Position numbers and translations under genes: made by a program. Below are positions 49,395 to 60,718 of a DNA stretch of 64,000 nt, piece by piece (the stretch's first letter is position 1; the number at the start of each line of letters is the position of its first letter). Origin of the DNA: Phaeodactylum tricornutum CCAP 1055/1. Taxonomy: Eukaryota; Bacillariophyta; Bacillariophyceae; Surirellales; Neidiaceae. The notes under the pieces were generated by a model, which ran no database searches, was not told the origin of the DNA, and worked only from the letters and a program-made list of their open reading frames with translations. The DNA lies in contig NC_011671.1 in the NCBI RefSeq assembly GCF_000150955.2, positions 1,302,001-1,366,000 of the forward strand. The letters run 5' to 3'.

Positions 49395-50519
49395 ATGAGT
49401 CCACGAACGATGACGACCTTGCCCGCCTTGGACACCGCCGTACCGCAACGATCGTCGCCGATTACCACACAATCGGATTCGGGCATGCACCAAGCTACCG
49501 AGACGGAATACGGGACCACCGCTGTGGCCGGACGTCTATCGGACGGCAACGGGCAAGCGGAACTCTCCACACCGCGCCTCCGACTCAGTGCGTCCAAACG
49601 CCATCAGTCGGCGCCACACGCTCCACTAGGAGCACGATTCACCGCCAGTAACAGCAGCGACAATTTCCTTGACAACGACAAATACCGAACCAGTGGACAC
49701 ACCGCGACTAGATATCCACGTAGGATTCGGCGATCGCCCTTGGAACAACACTTTCGGGTGGACAAGGACAATCGGGCAATTCTACCCGGAGTACCCATCT
49801 ATGATCCCGACTGGAACCGAGATGTGCACGATTTCTTCAATCTAGTGGTCCTCGTACCAGTGGTTGCCTTGAATATCATTAATTGGAACTGGGATACGGT
49901 GTGGACCGTGTTTACGATGAATACCAAATTGACGATTGCCAACGCATGGACCGGAGAGTATTTTGATCTCTTTCTCCTCGTCACGGTCTTTTACTTCGCG
50001 ATCGACTTGCTATGGATCCTGGCGTTTCCCAACTGCGTCAAGAGCCCCGCTACCATCCTGCAACACCACGTTGCGACACTCCTGTATTTGATCATTCCCT
50101 ACCGACACGCCTCGTACCAATGGTGCATGGGAGCATGCATGCTGGTCGAGTGCAATACATGGTTTCTCATTGCCCGAAGAGTCTTTAACAAACAAGGTTT
50201 CCCGCCGTGGATTATAGATTTGAGCTTTGTCTCGATACGTGTCAAGCTCATTTCCATCTTCTTTTACACCACCTGGGTTGCCATTCGCGTCGTCCTCTAC
50301 CCCTACCTACTCCCGCTATTTTACCAAGTGTGGTTGGACCATTCCGCCAAGGTTGGTACCAAAATGAATCTCGTATTTTGGTGCGTGCCGCTACATTCCG
50401 TGTTTTGCTTGCTCAACCTCAAATGGTCCTACGATTTGCTCATGTCCAAAATACGCTATTGGAGACGACTCGGGAAAGACGGTGTCTACCGCAACGGTGC
50501 GGTTGCGAGTGGACTGTGA
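49395..50519 (+). CDS. TLC-domain membrane protein, intronless copy
   Basis: A protein of 374 residues from ATG 49395. A hydrophilic N-terminus of about 140 residues precedes the membrane part. That part has helix-forming segments VVLVPVVALNIINWNWDTVW and LLVTVFYFAIDLLWILAF, then KSPATILQHHVATLLYLI with the His pair, MGACMLVECNTWFLIARR, and a final LLNLKWSYDLL. This is the TRAM-LAG1-CLN8 layout. The residues match those of three spliced paralogues at 56628-61865. TLC proteins include ceramide synthases and lipid-sensing proteins. The lack of further ceramide synthase motifs makes the substrate unknown. Compared with its paralogues it lacks introns, so it may be a retrocopy, or the others gained introns. 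Confidence 0.85.
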   Translation: MSPRTMTTLPALDTAVPQRSSPITTQSDSGMHQATETEYGTTAVAGRLSDGNGQAELSTPRLRLSASKRHQSAPHAPLGARFTASNSSDNFLDNDKYRTSGHTATRYPRRIRRSPLEQHFRVDKDNRAILPGVPIYDPDWNRDVHDFFNLVVLVPVVALNIINWNWDTVWTVFTMNTKLTIANAWTGEYFDLFLLVTVFYFAIDLLWILAFPNCVKSPATILQHHVATLLYLIIPYRHASYQWCMGACMLVECNTWFLIARRVFNKQGFPPWIIDLSFVSIRVKLISIFFYTTWVAIRVVLYPYLLPLFYQVWLDHSAKVGTKMNLVFWCVPLHSVFCLLNLKWSYDLLMSKIRYWRRLGKDGVYRNGAVASGL

Positions 50520-50594
50520 CCATCGTCTGCTAATCCAGTCAAATGTGTGTATGTATCGGTTTGTGCGTAGAACTAAGATAAAGTGGTAGCGATT

Positions 50595-52220
50595 CTATTT
50601 CGACTGCAGCTTGGCCATCAATTTGTGATTGACAGTCTCCCAACGCGCAATGGTAGAATGTGCTTCAGCGAGCTGGTCTTGGAGCTTTCGGATTTCCGTT
50701 TCCGCTTCATTTGTCGATGAATTGCCGTCCGTATTTTCGTTTAGATGGAGAGCCGGGCAAGCTGTTGGAACCGACAACGGCGGTTTTCTTCTTTTCGCCC
50801 GAAGTACAGCATCGTAATCAAAATCGTCATTGGACACATCCCAGAACGATCTAGACGCCTCGTCTCGCTTTGTGGTGAGAAATGGCACAGAAACGTTTCC
50901 ATTTTCTTCTGCGTTGCGATAGCGCTGATATGGGGTAATAAGATTGGCAATTGAAGGCTGCTTGCCTTCCCGTCCGGATACTGAACCAGTTTTGGTGGCA
51001 AACAAGGCTTGGTTACTCACTGGCTCTTCTTCCGTCACTACGCAGATGCTAGTGATAGGGTGCATTGATGACGCTCCCTTGTTGTTTTGCGAGACTGCAC
51101 TTGCAGCCATTGAACTCGAATGGGACCATGGTTGTACGACGCGAACACATCCTCGTGAATCGAGATCCCAAATTCGCAGGACTCCCGCTTCGTCTCCGGA
51201 ACACAACCAATCTTGTCCTTTGTCCTCCAAAACCGACATTGCTGAAACGGCACGATCGTGACCCTTCAGCTCTGTGATGTAGAAATCCTCCCCTGGTTTT
51301 GTTCCTCCCGGACCAAAAACAGCATCGACGTCGCTCGGATGTTGTGCGGACCGTTGCCCTTGCACTATGGCACCTGCTTGCGCCGTTTGATACATGGCGT
51401 ATTCATCGAGGTCTACCATGTATATGTTGCCGTCACTTCCTCCCGCAAAAAGCCGACTTTCTTTGGATGTCAATGAATGAATTGCAACAGGTAGACGAAA
51501 TGTTGCCAGGACTACTTCGGAAAATACTTCCATCAGTACCACTTGACCATCGATCGAAGCGGATGCCATGCGACCTCCAACCACCGGTGCCATCGACGAA
51601 ACGGGTAAGTGGTGGTGGCTCCAGGTCCGAATCGGTTGTACGCTTCTCCCGCTCGCATCGACCAGGTCTACAAGAGAGAATGTGTGGACCATGCCGTCCG
51701 CTCCACCCGTCATCAGATGACGCCCGCAAAGTGTCCATTTCATAACACCAATAGCACGGTAGTGCGCCTTTACAGTTCGAATTAAGGCGCCCCCGAAAGC
51801 CGCCCAAACGTACAGAGTTCCCGAAGTACCTCCTCCGGCGACGTACGTTCCACATGGTGATACTAACAGACCAGCACTCATGTGTGCTTCCGGCAGTCTC
51901 GTTTTCCAGTGTAGAATTGGCGGCAACGAGGCGGAACGCAGTGTAAACAGCATTCCGTAGGAATCATCTGATTTCGTGCTATTTGATCCGAATCCGGTTG
52001 CCAGGGATGTTGTGGGACTGGAGTACTTGGATGGAAAGAGGGAAAAGGTGGAGATACCCAAAGCTGCCTTGCCAGACAAATCGCCCGCTACTCGCAGAGA
52101 TGACAGAAGAGATCCCGTTTGCGGGCACACAATCGTCAAGGAACCGCCGCCTCCGCCCGGCGTCAGTGCCGTAGATGGCTTGCTAGTGGATACGCACAAA
52201 ACTTTGCGACTTCCAGCCAT
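50595..52220 (-). CDS. WDR18: WD40 protein of the WDR18/Ipi3 family
   Basis: A protein of about 541 residues from the Met codon at 52220 (MAGSRKVLCVSTS); Met codons at 52313 and GTG at 52337 extend the frame, but the family begins close to the propeller. WD repeats are visible as GTYVAGGGTSGTLYVWAAFGG, GRHLMTGGADGMVHTFSLVD and DWLCSGDEAGVLRIWDLDS. The C-terminus has a helix KLQDQLAEAHSTIARWETVN, matching that of WDR18. It is part of the Rix1 complex in 60S ribosome assembly, by family knowledge; it acts in the nucleolus and nucleoplasm. It converges on the TLC gene, with 75 bases between stops. Confidence 0.82.
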   Translation of the reverse strand: MAGSRKVLCVSTSKPSTALTPGGGGGSLTIVCPQTGSLLSSLRVAGDLSGKAALGISTFSLFPSKYSSPTTSLATGFGSNSTKSDDSYGMLFTLRSASLPPILHWKTRLPEAHMSAGLLVSPCGTYVAGGGTSGTLYVWAAFGGALIRTVKAHYRAIGVMKWTLCGRHLMTGGADGMVHTFSLVDLVDASGRSVQPIRTWSHHHLPVSSMAPVVGGRMASASIDGQVVLMEVFSEVVLATFRLPVAIHSLTSKESRLFAGGSDGNIYMVDLDEYAMYQTAQAGAIVQGQRSAQHPSDVDAVFGPGGTKPGEDFYITELKGHDRAVSAMSVLEDKGQDWLCSGDEAGVLRIWDLDSRGCVRVVQPWSHSSSMAASAVSQNNKGASSMHPITSICVVTEEEPVSNQALFATKTGSVSGREGKQPSIANLITPYQRYRNAEENGNVSVPFLTTKRDEASRSFWDVSNDDFDYDAVLRAKRRKPPLSVPTACPALHLNENTDGNSSTNEAETEIRKLQDQLAEAHSTIARWETVNHKLMAKLQSK

Positions 52221-52619
52221 TGTTTGCGTTTCGGTGATCACTTTCTTTGGCTTCCAAAAAAAGAACTGATTGATTCGATGTGTGGCCAACCCAAAAACGA
52301 ATGGCCTCGACATTGTGTGGACACGTCGATCTGGCACTCAATTTTACATTAGCGTTCAAGTTCTTGGGGATGGGACTGTGGACCCGCAACGCCAGACGTA
52401 TCGGTGCCGTTTTCGGACATTCCAAAGTGTAACCAACCGATCGATCCACTTATATGAACTTTGTGTCCGTTCACAAAAGTGGCGATGAGAATATAGGTAT
52501 TTCGGGAAAAGGAAGAATGTGAGTACCGGTCCACTTTGATTCAGCGAAACATAAGAATTTCAGTATTTCGCCAAACCTTGTGTTGGTGGTCTCATCCACA
52601 GGACGAATATTCATCACAA
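52221..52619. promoter_or_regulatory. Divergent spacer, 400 bp
   Basis: This lies between the WDR18 gene and an unknown protein. Whether part of it codes depends on which WDR18 Met is used. No repeat or RNA gene was seen. Confidence 0.4.
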
Positions 52620-54224
52620 ATGCAAGAAACGTTGGTCACATTCGCTATCTTCGTCCACACGAACTCACTTCCCTCTAACATGACATTGACTCTGAAGAAT
52701 TCGGTAGCTCTGAAGTTCGCCGCTGCCCAGCGTGTGAGCAAACACGATGATTCTTTTGGCAATAACAAATTGATCTTCGATAGTATCGTTGTACCACCCA
52801 CCGGAAACAATTGCAATGATCGTCAACAACTCGTTGAGACAGAAGAAGGATGGGAGTCAATAATGGAGGTCCCAGAAATCATCCCTACGACCCTTATAAA
52901 GCCAGTCTCTGTCATCCAGCCTGTTGATACCGATACATCGGCTGAAACGGATCCTAGCTCAATGACCGAGAGAGCCAAATTCTTCGCCAGCTACCACAGC
53001 GAAGATATCGACTCAGCAGCAACGCGTGGCGAGAAGCCTACAAATATCACGAAAAGTCAGAAGAAGTCGGTCCGGAATCGCAGGTCTAAGGCTCAAAAAG
53101 AGGCCAGTAGAGATACTCGGCTGACCAGTAGAGATACTCGGCCAGAAAGTGCTTTTCGAAAAATGTTCAGCAAGTCTCCCACAGCAAGTTGTAAAGTGAA
53201 TCGACTGGCAATTTTACTCGAAGCGTACGCGTTTGAACCAATGACAGCCGAGGAGGGCGTTGAAACTCATGTTTTGGAGGAGTTCTCTCAGAGCGCCGAG
53301 GACCCTCCCTGTAGAAGGTCCAGTGGCAAAATGAGCCTGCGGAGGGCGATGCAAAATCGATTTCGAAGTGTAGGCTCTCCACCAGATTCCTCACTTAAAC
53401 GCTTGGATAAGGCGAATTTGGATCCAGTGTTACCACCGCGCGTCTTCCCTCGTGTGGTCCTGAAATCGAATTCTGAACTCTCGACAGCAACTTCTGTTGC
53501 AGCCACTTTTGAGAAAGTAGTGGGAAGAATAAAACAAAGCACTTCCACTTATCCATTATCAAATGTGAATCGAATACGTGACGCGTATTTGACAACGGAT
53601 GGCAATGAGCATGACTGGGCGAAATTCAAGCAAGAGATTGCTGTATTAACTCCAACTGAAATCCGAGAGCTGCTACGTCCTCTTTGTGTAAGGAGAACGG
53701 CCAAAGTTAGCAGAGACAAAAAACCCTACGAATCTATCAAACCTTCCGATATTGCTGGACAGAGAAACGACGACCCCAGTAGAGCTATGCTGTCACTGTC
53801 GTCAAAGAGAAGCTTATTTTCGTCGTCGTCTTGTGAAGATCTTTTTGCATCTAACAGCTTTAGCAGTACCAGCGGCGACAGTAGTCGGCATACCGACAGC
53901 AAAGACAGCCAGGATACGCCTTGTGGAGCATATACTGAGTACAACGAGGAAAAAATTCCTTCCCTAGTCAAAATGGCGATGACTTACGAGGAGGGCGACC
54001 AAGACATGTTATGGTCATTGGCGTGTAGTGCGCCAGGATGTCGCGGACATTACGATCAACAACCTGAGTTCAAGAACTCTCCTTCAACGGTACAATACCA
54101 ACAATCTACGTTCGGAGACGCGTCTTCTATTCAAAGTCGGCGAAATTACTCTCACTTCTCCACAGTAGCATCAGAAATGACCACGAATAATTCTTGGACT
54201 GGTGATACTGCAAATAAAGAATGA
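52620..54224 (+). CDS. Unrecognised, largely disordered protein
   Basis: A protein of about 534 residues from ATG 52620; ATG 52680 is an alternative. It has no recognised domain. It is rich in Ser, Thr, Arg and Asp, with patches that look like phosphorylation sites, and contains a tandem repeat SRDTRLTSRDTRPE near residue 165, encoded by a repeated 16-base string at 53109-53142. A segment near residue 330 (WAKFKQEIAVLTPTEIRELL) is likely helical and is the best candidate for a folded part. No signal peptide or membrane span. Function unknown. Confidence 0.65.
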   Translation: MQETLVTFAIFVHTNSLPSNMTLTLKNSVALKFAAAQRVSKHDDSFGNNKLIFDSIVVPPTGNNCNDRQQLVETEEGWESIMEVPEIIPTTLIKPVSVIQPVDTDTSAETDPSSMTERAKFFASYHSEDIDSAATRGEKPTNITKSQKKSVRNRRSKAQKEASRDTRLTSRDTRPESAFRKMFSKSPTASCKVNRLAILLEAYAFEPMTAEEGVETHVLEEFSQSAEDPPCRRSSGKMSLRRAMQNRFRSVGSPPDSSLKRLDKANLDPVLPPRVFPRVVLKSNSELSTATSVAATFEKVVGRIKQSTSTYPLSNVNRIRDAYLTTDGNEHDWAKFKQEIAVLTPTEIRELLRPLCVRRTAKVSRDKKPYESIKPSDIAGQRNDDPSRAMLSLSSKRSLFSSSSCEDLFASNSFSSTSGDSSRHTDSKDSQDTPCGAYTEYNEEKIPSLVKMAMTYEEGDQDMLWSLACSAPGCRGHYDQQPEFKNSPSTVQYQQSTFGDASSIQSRRNYSHFSTVASEMTTNNSWTGDTANKE

Positions 54225-54471
54225 TAGTTAGCTTTATGGTAACCCACGGGAGCCAGAAACGCGTTGAGCCTGCAGTTACAACTCCAATTACTGCTCGTTA
54301 GCGCGATTCCCCGATGAATGATCAACGCTTTCCGAACGAAGTTTTTAAACGAACTACTGTCCGTCTGAATATATACTTTGTCGCATACAACAATGACTGC
54401 CTTCCACTAATAATGTTTGTTAGCACCGTTCGAAACTCGGTCGCACTCCCATGCATCATAATGAGTTTGCT

Positions 54472-55956
54472 TTATGGCATCCCCATAGCACCAGCTTCGT
54501 CTTCCCCGCAGCCAAAATCAACGTAGTCAGCTCGCTCGCATGCTCGGTATTCGTCTACCAGATTCTGCACCGTTTCTCGCGCGTGGTCAAACTCATCCAA
54601 CGAATCGGCAAACATGGGCTCTTTGCGATAGTTGTCCAAAAACGCATTTCGACTGCGAATTGTATCGTATTGTTTCAGAAGTCGATCAAAGAGTTCTGCC
54701 ATACTCGTATGATTTGCCAGCATAAAGCCGGACACTTTATGTCTGGTATCAACAAAGGGTGATTTGCGTGCCAGTGCCACTTGGACTGACGCTGGTCCCC
54801 AAGGAATAAAGCTGAGTGCGTTGCGTTCGCGCAGCCTTTGTAGCGCCTTGTGAATTTGTGTTGGATCCACGTCGTTCCCTTGAATAATGTTGAGTATGGA
54901 AATGTAACAGCCTGAGCGTGTGTTGGCAGAGACCATAATATTTTGGGGTTGGGTCAAACGGCGCATGACGTCCAAAACGGTAGTTTTGCGCACGCTTGCT
55001 AGGTTTTCGCCGGCGTCGGCAATGTGCAACGGTGTGTAGCCCGTCATCAGGAAATGGCACCTTGGAGTCGGAATCAAGCTAGCTAAAAGGCCAATCATAT
55101 CGTTGTTCATGTATGAGGGATACCGGAGAGTGGTGGTACTGGCTGCCATGATTGTAGCGACCAGACTGTTGAGGTGATCGACCGATGGATTTTCTATGCG
55201 TAAGCGATCGGTCGCGATGCGATTTAGAGCCGTATTGTCCAAAACTACAACAGCGTCGGCGTTGAGTGTAAGGCGCTTGAGCGTCAAAATAGAATTGTAG
55301 GGTTGCACAACAACATCGGATTCGTCGGCCCACGAAGGGAAAACCGAGTACGTTTGTATTAGCTTTTTGGGAAAGTGATCATTGAGTCGCTCCAACAGGT
55401 AGGATCCCATTCCACTACCAGTACCTCCGGCAATACTGTGAGTCAGCACAAAGCCTTCCAGCGAATCTGAATTGTCGGCTTCTCGATCAATCATATCAAG
55501 AACTTGCTCATGATGCTCTTCCCCCTGACGAAAGCCGCTAGCCCAGTTATTTCCGGCACCACCCCCATCCTTGGCAATGAAATAGTTTTCTGGGTTGAAT
55601 AAATTCTGATTGTTGTGTGCCAATTTGTTGACCACGCGAGGCTCCAGATCAATCAGCAATGCTCTCGGAATGTACTTGTCGTCGTCGGACTGATAGAAAA
55701 AGACGTCTTTGCGATCGTCTACGATGTTGTTGTTGCGATCGGTAGTCTGCCATTGCGGAAGATGCCTGGGTGTCGGCGAAGAAGCGTGCGACTCTCCGTT
55801 GGAGTGAACGTGTTGGGCCCCTACGATAGCAGGAGGTGCTTCGTGAAGGGTCCCGTCAGGTCGAATGCCGTGCTCTAGACACAACTGCTTCCAAAACTCG
55901 CCTCCAATCTGATTCCCACACTGTCCGACCTGGAGAGTAATAATCTCCCGAGGCAT
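54472..55956 (-). CDS. TUBG: Gamma-tubulin
   Basis: A protein of 494 residues, one exon. [17 protein letters not shown] is the tubulin start, [16 protein letters not shown] the GTP-binding signature, and [18 protein letters not shown] is characteristic of the gamma class. It nucleates microtubules at the centrosome-like plaque as part of the gamma-tubulin complex. It is longer than the about 455 residues of typical gamma-tubulin. Most of the excess is a hydrophilic insertion near residues 42-75 (after GTLHE, before DRKDVFFYQ), plus an acidic Gly-rich C-terminal tail. Confidence 0.95.
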   Translation of the reverse strand: MPREIITLQVGQCGNQIGGEFWKQLCLEHGIRPDGTLHEAPPAIVGAQHVHSNGESHASSPTPRHLPQWQTTDRNNNIVDDRKDVFFYQSDDDKYIPRALLIDLEPRVVNKLAHNNQNLFNPENYFIAKDGGGAGNNWASGFRQGEEHHEQVLDMIDREADNSDSLEGFVLTHSIAGGTGSGMGSYLLERLNDHFPKKLIQTYSVFPSWADESDVVVQPYNSILTLKRLTLNADAVVVLDNTALNRIATDRLRIENPSVDHLNSLVATIMAASTTTLRYPSYMNNDMIGLLASLIPTPRCHFLMTGYTPLHIADAGENLASVRKTTVLDVMRRLTQPQNIMVSANTRSGCYISILNIIQGNDVDPTQIHKALQRLRERNALSFIPWGPASVQVALARKSPFVDTRHKVSGFMLANHTSMAELFDRLLKQYDTIRSRNAFLDNYRKEPMFADSLDEFDHARETVQNLVDEYRACERADYVDFGCGEDEAGAMGMP

Positions 55957-56627
55957 ATTGCAAGTAGAAGCGCAGCTGGAGTAAATTGTTTGTCTGGATT
56001 CAGTCGAAGCTACCGTATGGAATATGACAAATTACGATGGAGTGCCAAAACTTGGGATCAGCCAAAGCGATTTTGGCAGTCTGCGAGTTCATTCTCGTCA
56101 ACATACCCCTACAGGGTCTGTAGTGAAAAGGGCCCGGTATTGCAAATATCTGTGTCTGGACTACCGTCACCGCACGCATGTAATCCCGCGTTCACAATCA
56201 AAAACGGGAATCGCGAGCAATGGATCACGTGCGTTCATGAACGAAATTTTGCCATGAACTGTATAGGTATATCTGAAAATCCGAGGACACAAGGTAGTTT
56301 CACTGTCAATGAGCGAGTCTCCACCGCAAGCTACCGTTTGAAATTCTGCGCATTTGAGAATCATGCGGCGTTTCCAATTCACAAAAGGCGGTAATGTAAG
56401 TTGGCCGTGGGTAAATTTCGCGAGGCGTTCCGTGAGTGCGTTTAGTGGATAGGCCATACCTACTGCAGCAGCTGGTCCTTAACAGTAAATAGGAAATTGT
56501 TTACAGTTAATCAACCTCTACTCCTCCCGATACATTTGAATAAAAATATCAACGAAAGGTTGCTTAGGGAGAAGAAATTCTTTAACAAGAACAATAAGAT
56601 GGCCAGCTCTCGTCTCGTATGTTGCGA
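55957..56627. other. Intergenic spacer, 671 bp
   Basis: This lies between two minus-strand genes. It holds TTACAGTTA at 56501-56509 and a related TTAACAGTAAA at 56478. A plus-strand frame of 134 codons (55990-56394) has no recognisable content. Confidence 0.45.
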
Positions 56628-57818
56628 TTACAATCCTGTCGCCACCGTCGCTTGTTTCGCACCGTTACCTTTCATCCGTTTGCGTATGATGGGTTCGAAC
56701 AGGTCGTAGGACCACTTGAGGTTCAGGACGCACAGGAAGAAATGCAGGGGGATAAAGAGAAGAGGCCAGTGCCAGAAATGCCCACTCAGCTGAATTCCAA
56801 TGATGGCTAGATTGACCATCTTTACCAGTAGCGAGGGATAAATAAAACACCGGATAACAATCCATGAAATGTAAAATGACTTGTCCACGACTTCAACGCA
56901 AATAGCTGGTATCCACGATTGTCTTTTATAGACGAGGCGCCGCAGAATAAGAAACCAAGTGTTGACTTCAACCGTAAGACAAGCTCCCATGAACCAGCGA
57001 TATTCCACCCAGAAAACGGGGGCTGACAAATAAATGATTGCAACAAAATGATGCTGAAGTTCGAGAAACCCAGGCAAACAGTTTTCGTAAGCATGCAGAC
57101 ACAAACAAGAAACGCACACATACACCTATTCTAATCCAGTGGCATACCTTGATGATTGTACCCGGACTCTTCACACAGATTGGCACCACAGCTACCCAGA
57201 GGAGGTCAATCAGAAAATAAAGGACTGTCGTCTGTGGAAAAAGGAACGCAACGTCGCAGAATCAACATGAGCCATTGAAAACCAGTCACTGGGCGTATTT
57301 TTGCGATATATAACTCGATGGGGCGCCGTTTCAATGGATACAGAATAGGACGCCATTTAGACAAGATACAAAAATATAACAATAAATACTTACCGCCCAA
57401 TTCAAATAAAAATGCTCTCCGGTCCAAGCCTCATCTGGACCGTAGCCTTGTACTAATCTGGTCAGATCCCAGTTGATTAAAGTTGCTCCGATAACAAATA
57501 CCTTAGAGAAGCAGATAATTGCAAAAGTTCGTGGTGAGGGCGAGAAAAAGCAGACCAGACGACGTCTCTAGAGTTCCTCGGTCGACAACATACCAGGGCG
57601 AAAATATTGAAAAAGTCGTGACGTTCCCGCGCAATTTCGGCAAGCTGCTGGTACGGAAGTTCAACAGAATTTTCCGCCGAATGTTTTGCTCTTTTCAATG
57701 ACGTTCCGTTTAAAGACGATGTGGAAGAGCTGCTTGATACCAGAGGTTGCGATTCTTGTTGCCTATCAGTCGTTTCTACCATGGAAGGCGGCGACGTCGA
57801 ACGTTGTCTCGGTGCCAT
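56628..57818 (-). CDS. TLC-domain membrane protein, four-exon copy A
   Basis: Exons 57594-57818, 57394-57501, 57148-57231 and 56628-57053, with introns of 92, 162 and 94 bases; 280 residues. It starts MAPRQRSTS, followed by a Ser-rich stretch to RERHDFFNIFAL. Membrane part: VFVIGATLINWDLTRL, TTVLYFLIDLLWV, then VKSPGTIIK-HHFVAIIYL with the His pair, MGACLTVEVNTWFLILRR and CVLNLKWSYDLF. Exons 2, 3 and 4 are 108, 84 and 426 bases, the same as in the copy at 58863. This supports the splice model and shows duplication of a spliced gene. TRAM/LAG1/CLN8-type lipid protein; substrate unknown. Confidence 0.85.
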
Positions 57819-58862
57819 CGCGTGCCTCAAAGCAAGGCCTAACTAACTGATACAGGCGGTACGTTGCCCCGAAATGATGCGGTTTTTACAGCTGGGCGGT
57901 ACGCTCCGTCGTTGATAGCGGCAACAACAAGTCCAACGATTGTTTTAAACAGGTAATGGCACAATCCCGACTTTTTCCGCCAAGAATCTCGTTGGAAGTT
58001 CCCCTTCCTGCTGGGTAAGTCTCCTCGTTGTTCCTATTATTCTGGGTCCCTGTGTCGTACGTAGACGGGAAACACAAGCAGCGTACTTTGGAAACCTGCG
58101 CGTGTGCGCGTCACCAGCCGGCCATGTACACCGTCGATCGTCAATGCGATATACGGAGTGACATGCATTGGAGCACGTTGAAGACTTACTGTTAGATTGG
58201 TTCGCAAATTAGTTCTCATCTAGGAATATTATCCAGTCAAGACTACTGACTGTTAAACAACGAGATTTTACATACGGAAATGTTTTTATCGTCTCGTAGT
58301 CAGATGCCGTAATTTATTTTTCATCAGGCAGGTCTTGGGGAAAGGTCAAAAACAGCCACAACAGACTCTCAGTCAAATATGAATCAGGGTTAGTTTCAAA
58401 ACGATGGACGCCCTTGCCAAATTACAGAAGTAAAGATGGGCCTCTCCAATTCTATACCAATAGGTAGTTTGGAATCTATATTGCAGAAGAAGGACCGTCT
58501 ACGGTCAAATGCAAACAAAGATGAGCTGCAAGACGTTACTATTGTAGAGTGGAGAGCCCATCCCTTTCTACTACCTATGTGTTGAGCAAATAAAGACAAG
58601 GCATGGCCTGGTATTAAAACCTAGCAATCTATGCATTCCATTCACCAAAATACAAATCAGTATTATTGTATTGGCTAGAGACACAGGACTAGTATATATT
58701 CAAAAAGAAGGGGTATCAACTAGCTAAAAGGGCCAAGTCTAAAGCTGGTCTCGCAAGCTCAATGCTGTGGCTATTGTTAGACTGCCAATTGGCCTTGATA
58801 CAACACGACAAACAACACAGTTGACACAAGGATAAGCCGTTTTCTCCTTCATGTTTGGTGTC
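57819..58862. other. Intergenic spacer between TLC copies, 1044 bp
   Basis: No gene is recognised. Short minus-strand frames of 60-67 codons have no recognisable content. No repeat shared with the spacer of the next copy was seen, so the duplicated unit appears limited to the gene. Confidence 0.45.
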
Positions 58863-60056
58863 TTAGAGGCCGGTCAAAACGATGCTTGTTTTGGTGGCAC
58901 TGCCAGTCATATATTTGCACAAAATAGGCTTGAACAAGTCATATGTCCACTTGAGGTTCAGGATACAAAGAGAACAGTGGAGCGGGACAAAGACAAAGCA
59001 TAAGTGCCAGAAATGGCCTGTCACCTCCACAACAGTAGCAGCTAGATTCACCAGCTTCACCAAAATGGCAGGAAAAATCAAACACCGGATCACAAGCCAT
59101 GTAATGTAGAACAATTTGTCGACTAACTGAATACAAAAGGCTGGTATCTTGGACTCTCTCTTGTAGACAATGCGTCGCAAAATAAGAAACCATGTGTTGA
59201 CTTCAATTGTCAGACAGGCTCCCATCAACCAACGGTATTCTGGCCAGCACAGTGGTACCAACAGATAAAGCAGTACAACGCAATGATGCTGGGGTGGGCA
59301 AGAGTACAAATTAGTGAGCCCTGACGAATTGACAAAAAACACATAGGTGCATGACAGCCCAAGCCTCCTCACGAATTGCATGACTGCATATTTGGTAAAC
59401 TCACCTTGATGATTGTTCCTGGGCTCTTGACACAACCGGGTATAGTCCTAATCCATATAAGGTCAATCACAAAGTAAAGAAAGGCCGTCTATTGGCATGC
59501 CAATAAATACAATGCAATAAACCAAGAGATGGTTAGAAATAAAGCCAGGATTTTTGTTTTGACAAGGTCTAGTAATAGAGCTGTCTCAGATGCACATGTC
59601 TCTTTTTACCCTCTTTTTGCGAGGTATAATTGTAAACACGTACAGTCCAGTTGAGAAAAAAATATTCACCTGTCCAGGCATCATCTGGGTTTTTGCCTGG
59701 TGTAAGCTTGGTCAGATCCCAGTTCATAAGTGTTGCCGCAATCACAATTAACTAACAGCACAAGATATTGTGAGACGGATAAAGACAGGATCGATTGCCA
59801 GAGAGCGTCAACGTTTCTTGACTTGACAACCTACCAATGTAAAAAGATTAAAAAAGTCGTGTCGTTCCCGCACAGGAACGGCATGACACTGCTGAGAAAA
59901 CTCGGTAGCATTTCCCATCAAATGATTGCCACAATTCAATGATGTTTCGTTCACAGACCCAGAACTAGTCCTACATGGTTCTAGCGGTTTCGACAGGTGT
60001 AGCCTATCACTCGTATCTTGTACGGGCAGCGAGCTTATGCGTTGTCTCGGTGCCAT
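58863..60056 (-). CDS. TLC-domain membrane protein, four-exon copy B
   Basis: Exons 59835-60056, 59644-59751, 59405-59488 and 58863-59288, with introns of 83, 155 and 116 bases; 279 residues. It starts MAPRQRISS; RERHDFFNLFTL is followed by LIVIAATLMNWDLTKL, TAFLYFVIDLIWI, VKSPGTIIK-HHCVVLLYL, MGACLTIEVNTWFLILRR and CILNLKWTYDLF. Intron positions, phases and exon sizes 2-4 match copy A. The His pair and all hydrophobic segments are kept, so it looks intact. Confidence 0.86.
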
Positions 60057-60718
60057 GGGTGGTGGTGCTTTTGTTCAACTTCTAAAGAAAAATGCATCCA
60101 CCATCAATTCTATTCGGCAATCGTTGTACGTGCTGTGCTGTCTGCGCTGATTGAGGTATACTAGGTTCTGGTAGGTACCGGTAGGTATTGCGACAACGCT
60201 CTCAGATGGTCTCCAAATTTGGAACTTTCATCTTTGTACCAGTGAGTTCTCATTGCCTAAGTCGGTGGACTAGAAACTATAAGAGACAGGGATCCGTTGT
60301 CTTCTCGAGCGTTTCTTCCTCGGAACTTGATAAGTGAGCGTGATGCGTGGCGAGGCGACATGAGCGTGATGATAATTGCGACGCGTAGTGTGATCCGATT
60401 TTGTTTAAATAACTGTAAACATTTACAGCTAGTGCTATGAGTGGTAAGAGGCTGCCCTGACGAAGTGAATTCGGAATTGCGCAGTTTGCGGGTCAGTCAC
60501 ATTCACAGTCAAAATTGTTGGCCATCACATCACGGCTGAAACTAGAAAATGAAACAAATGAGTATAACAGTAAGCAAGTCCACAGGTCACATATTTACTA
60601 AACGCATTTCAGCAATGTTAGAAACTTATTTCCACTTTAACAATAAGGGGGCTTTCGCTGATGCAGATTGGTTATGACAGGAGCGGCAACACAATAATAA
60701 GTCTTCCCCTTTCTGTAC
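60057..60718. other. Intergenic spacer between TLC copies, 662 bp
   Basis: It holds TCACAGTCA at 60503-60511 and TAACTGTAA at 60410-60418. No gene or RNA was recognised. Confidence 0.45.
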
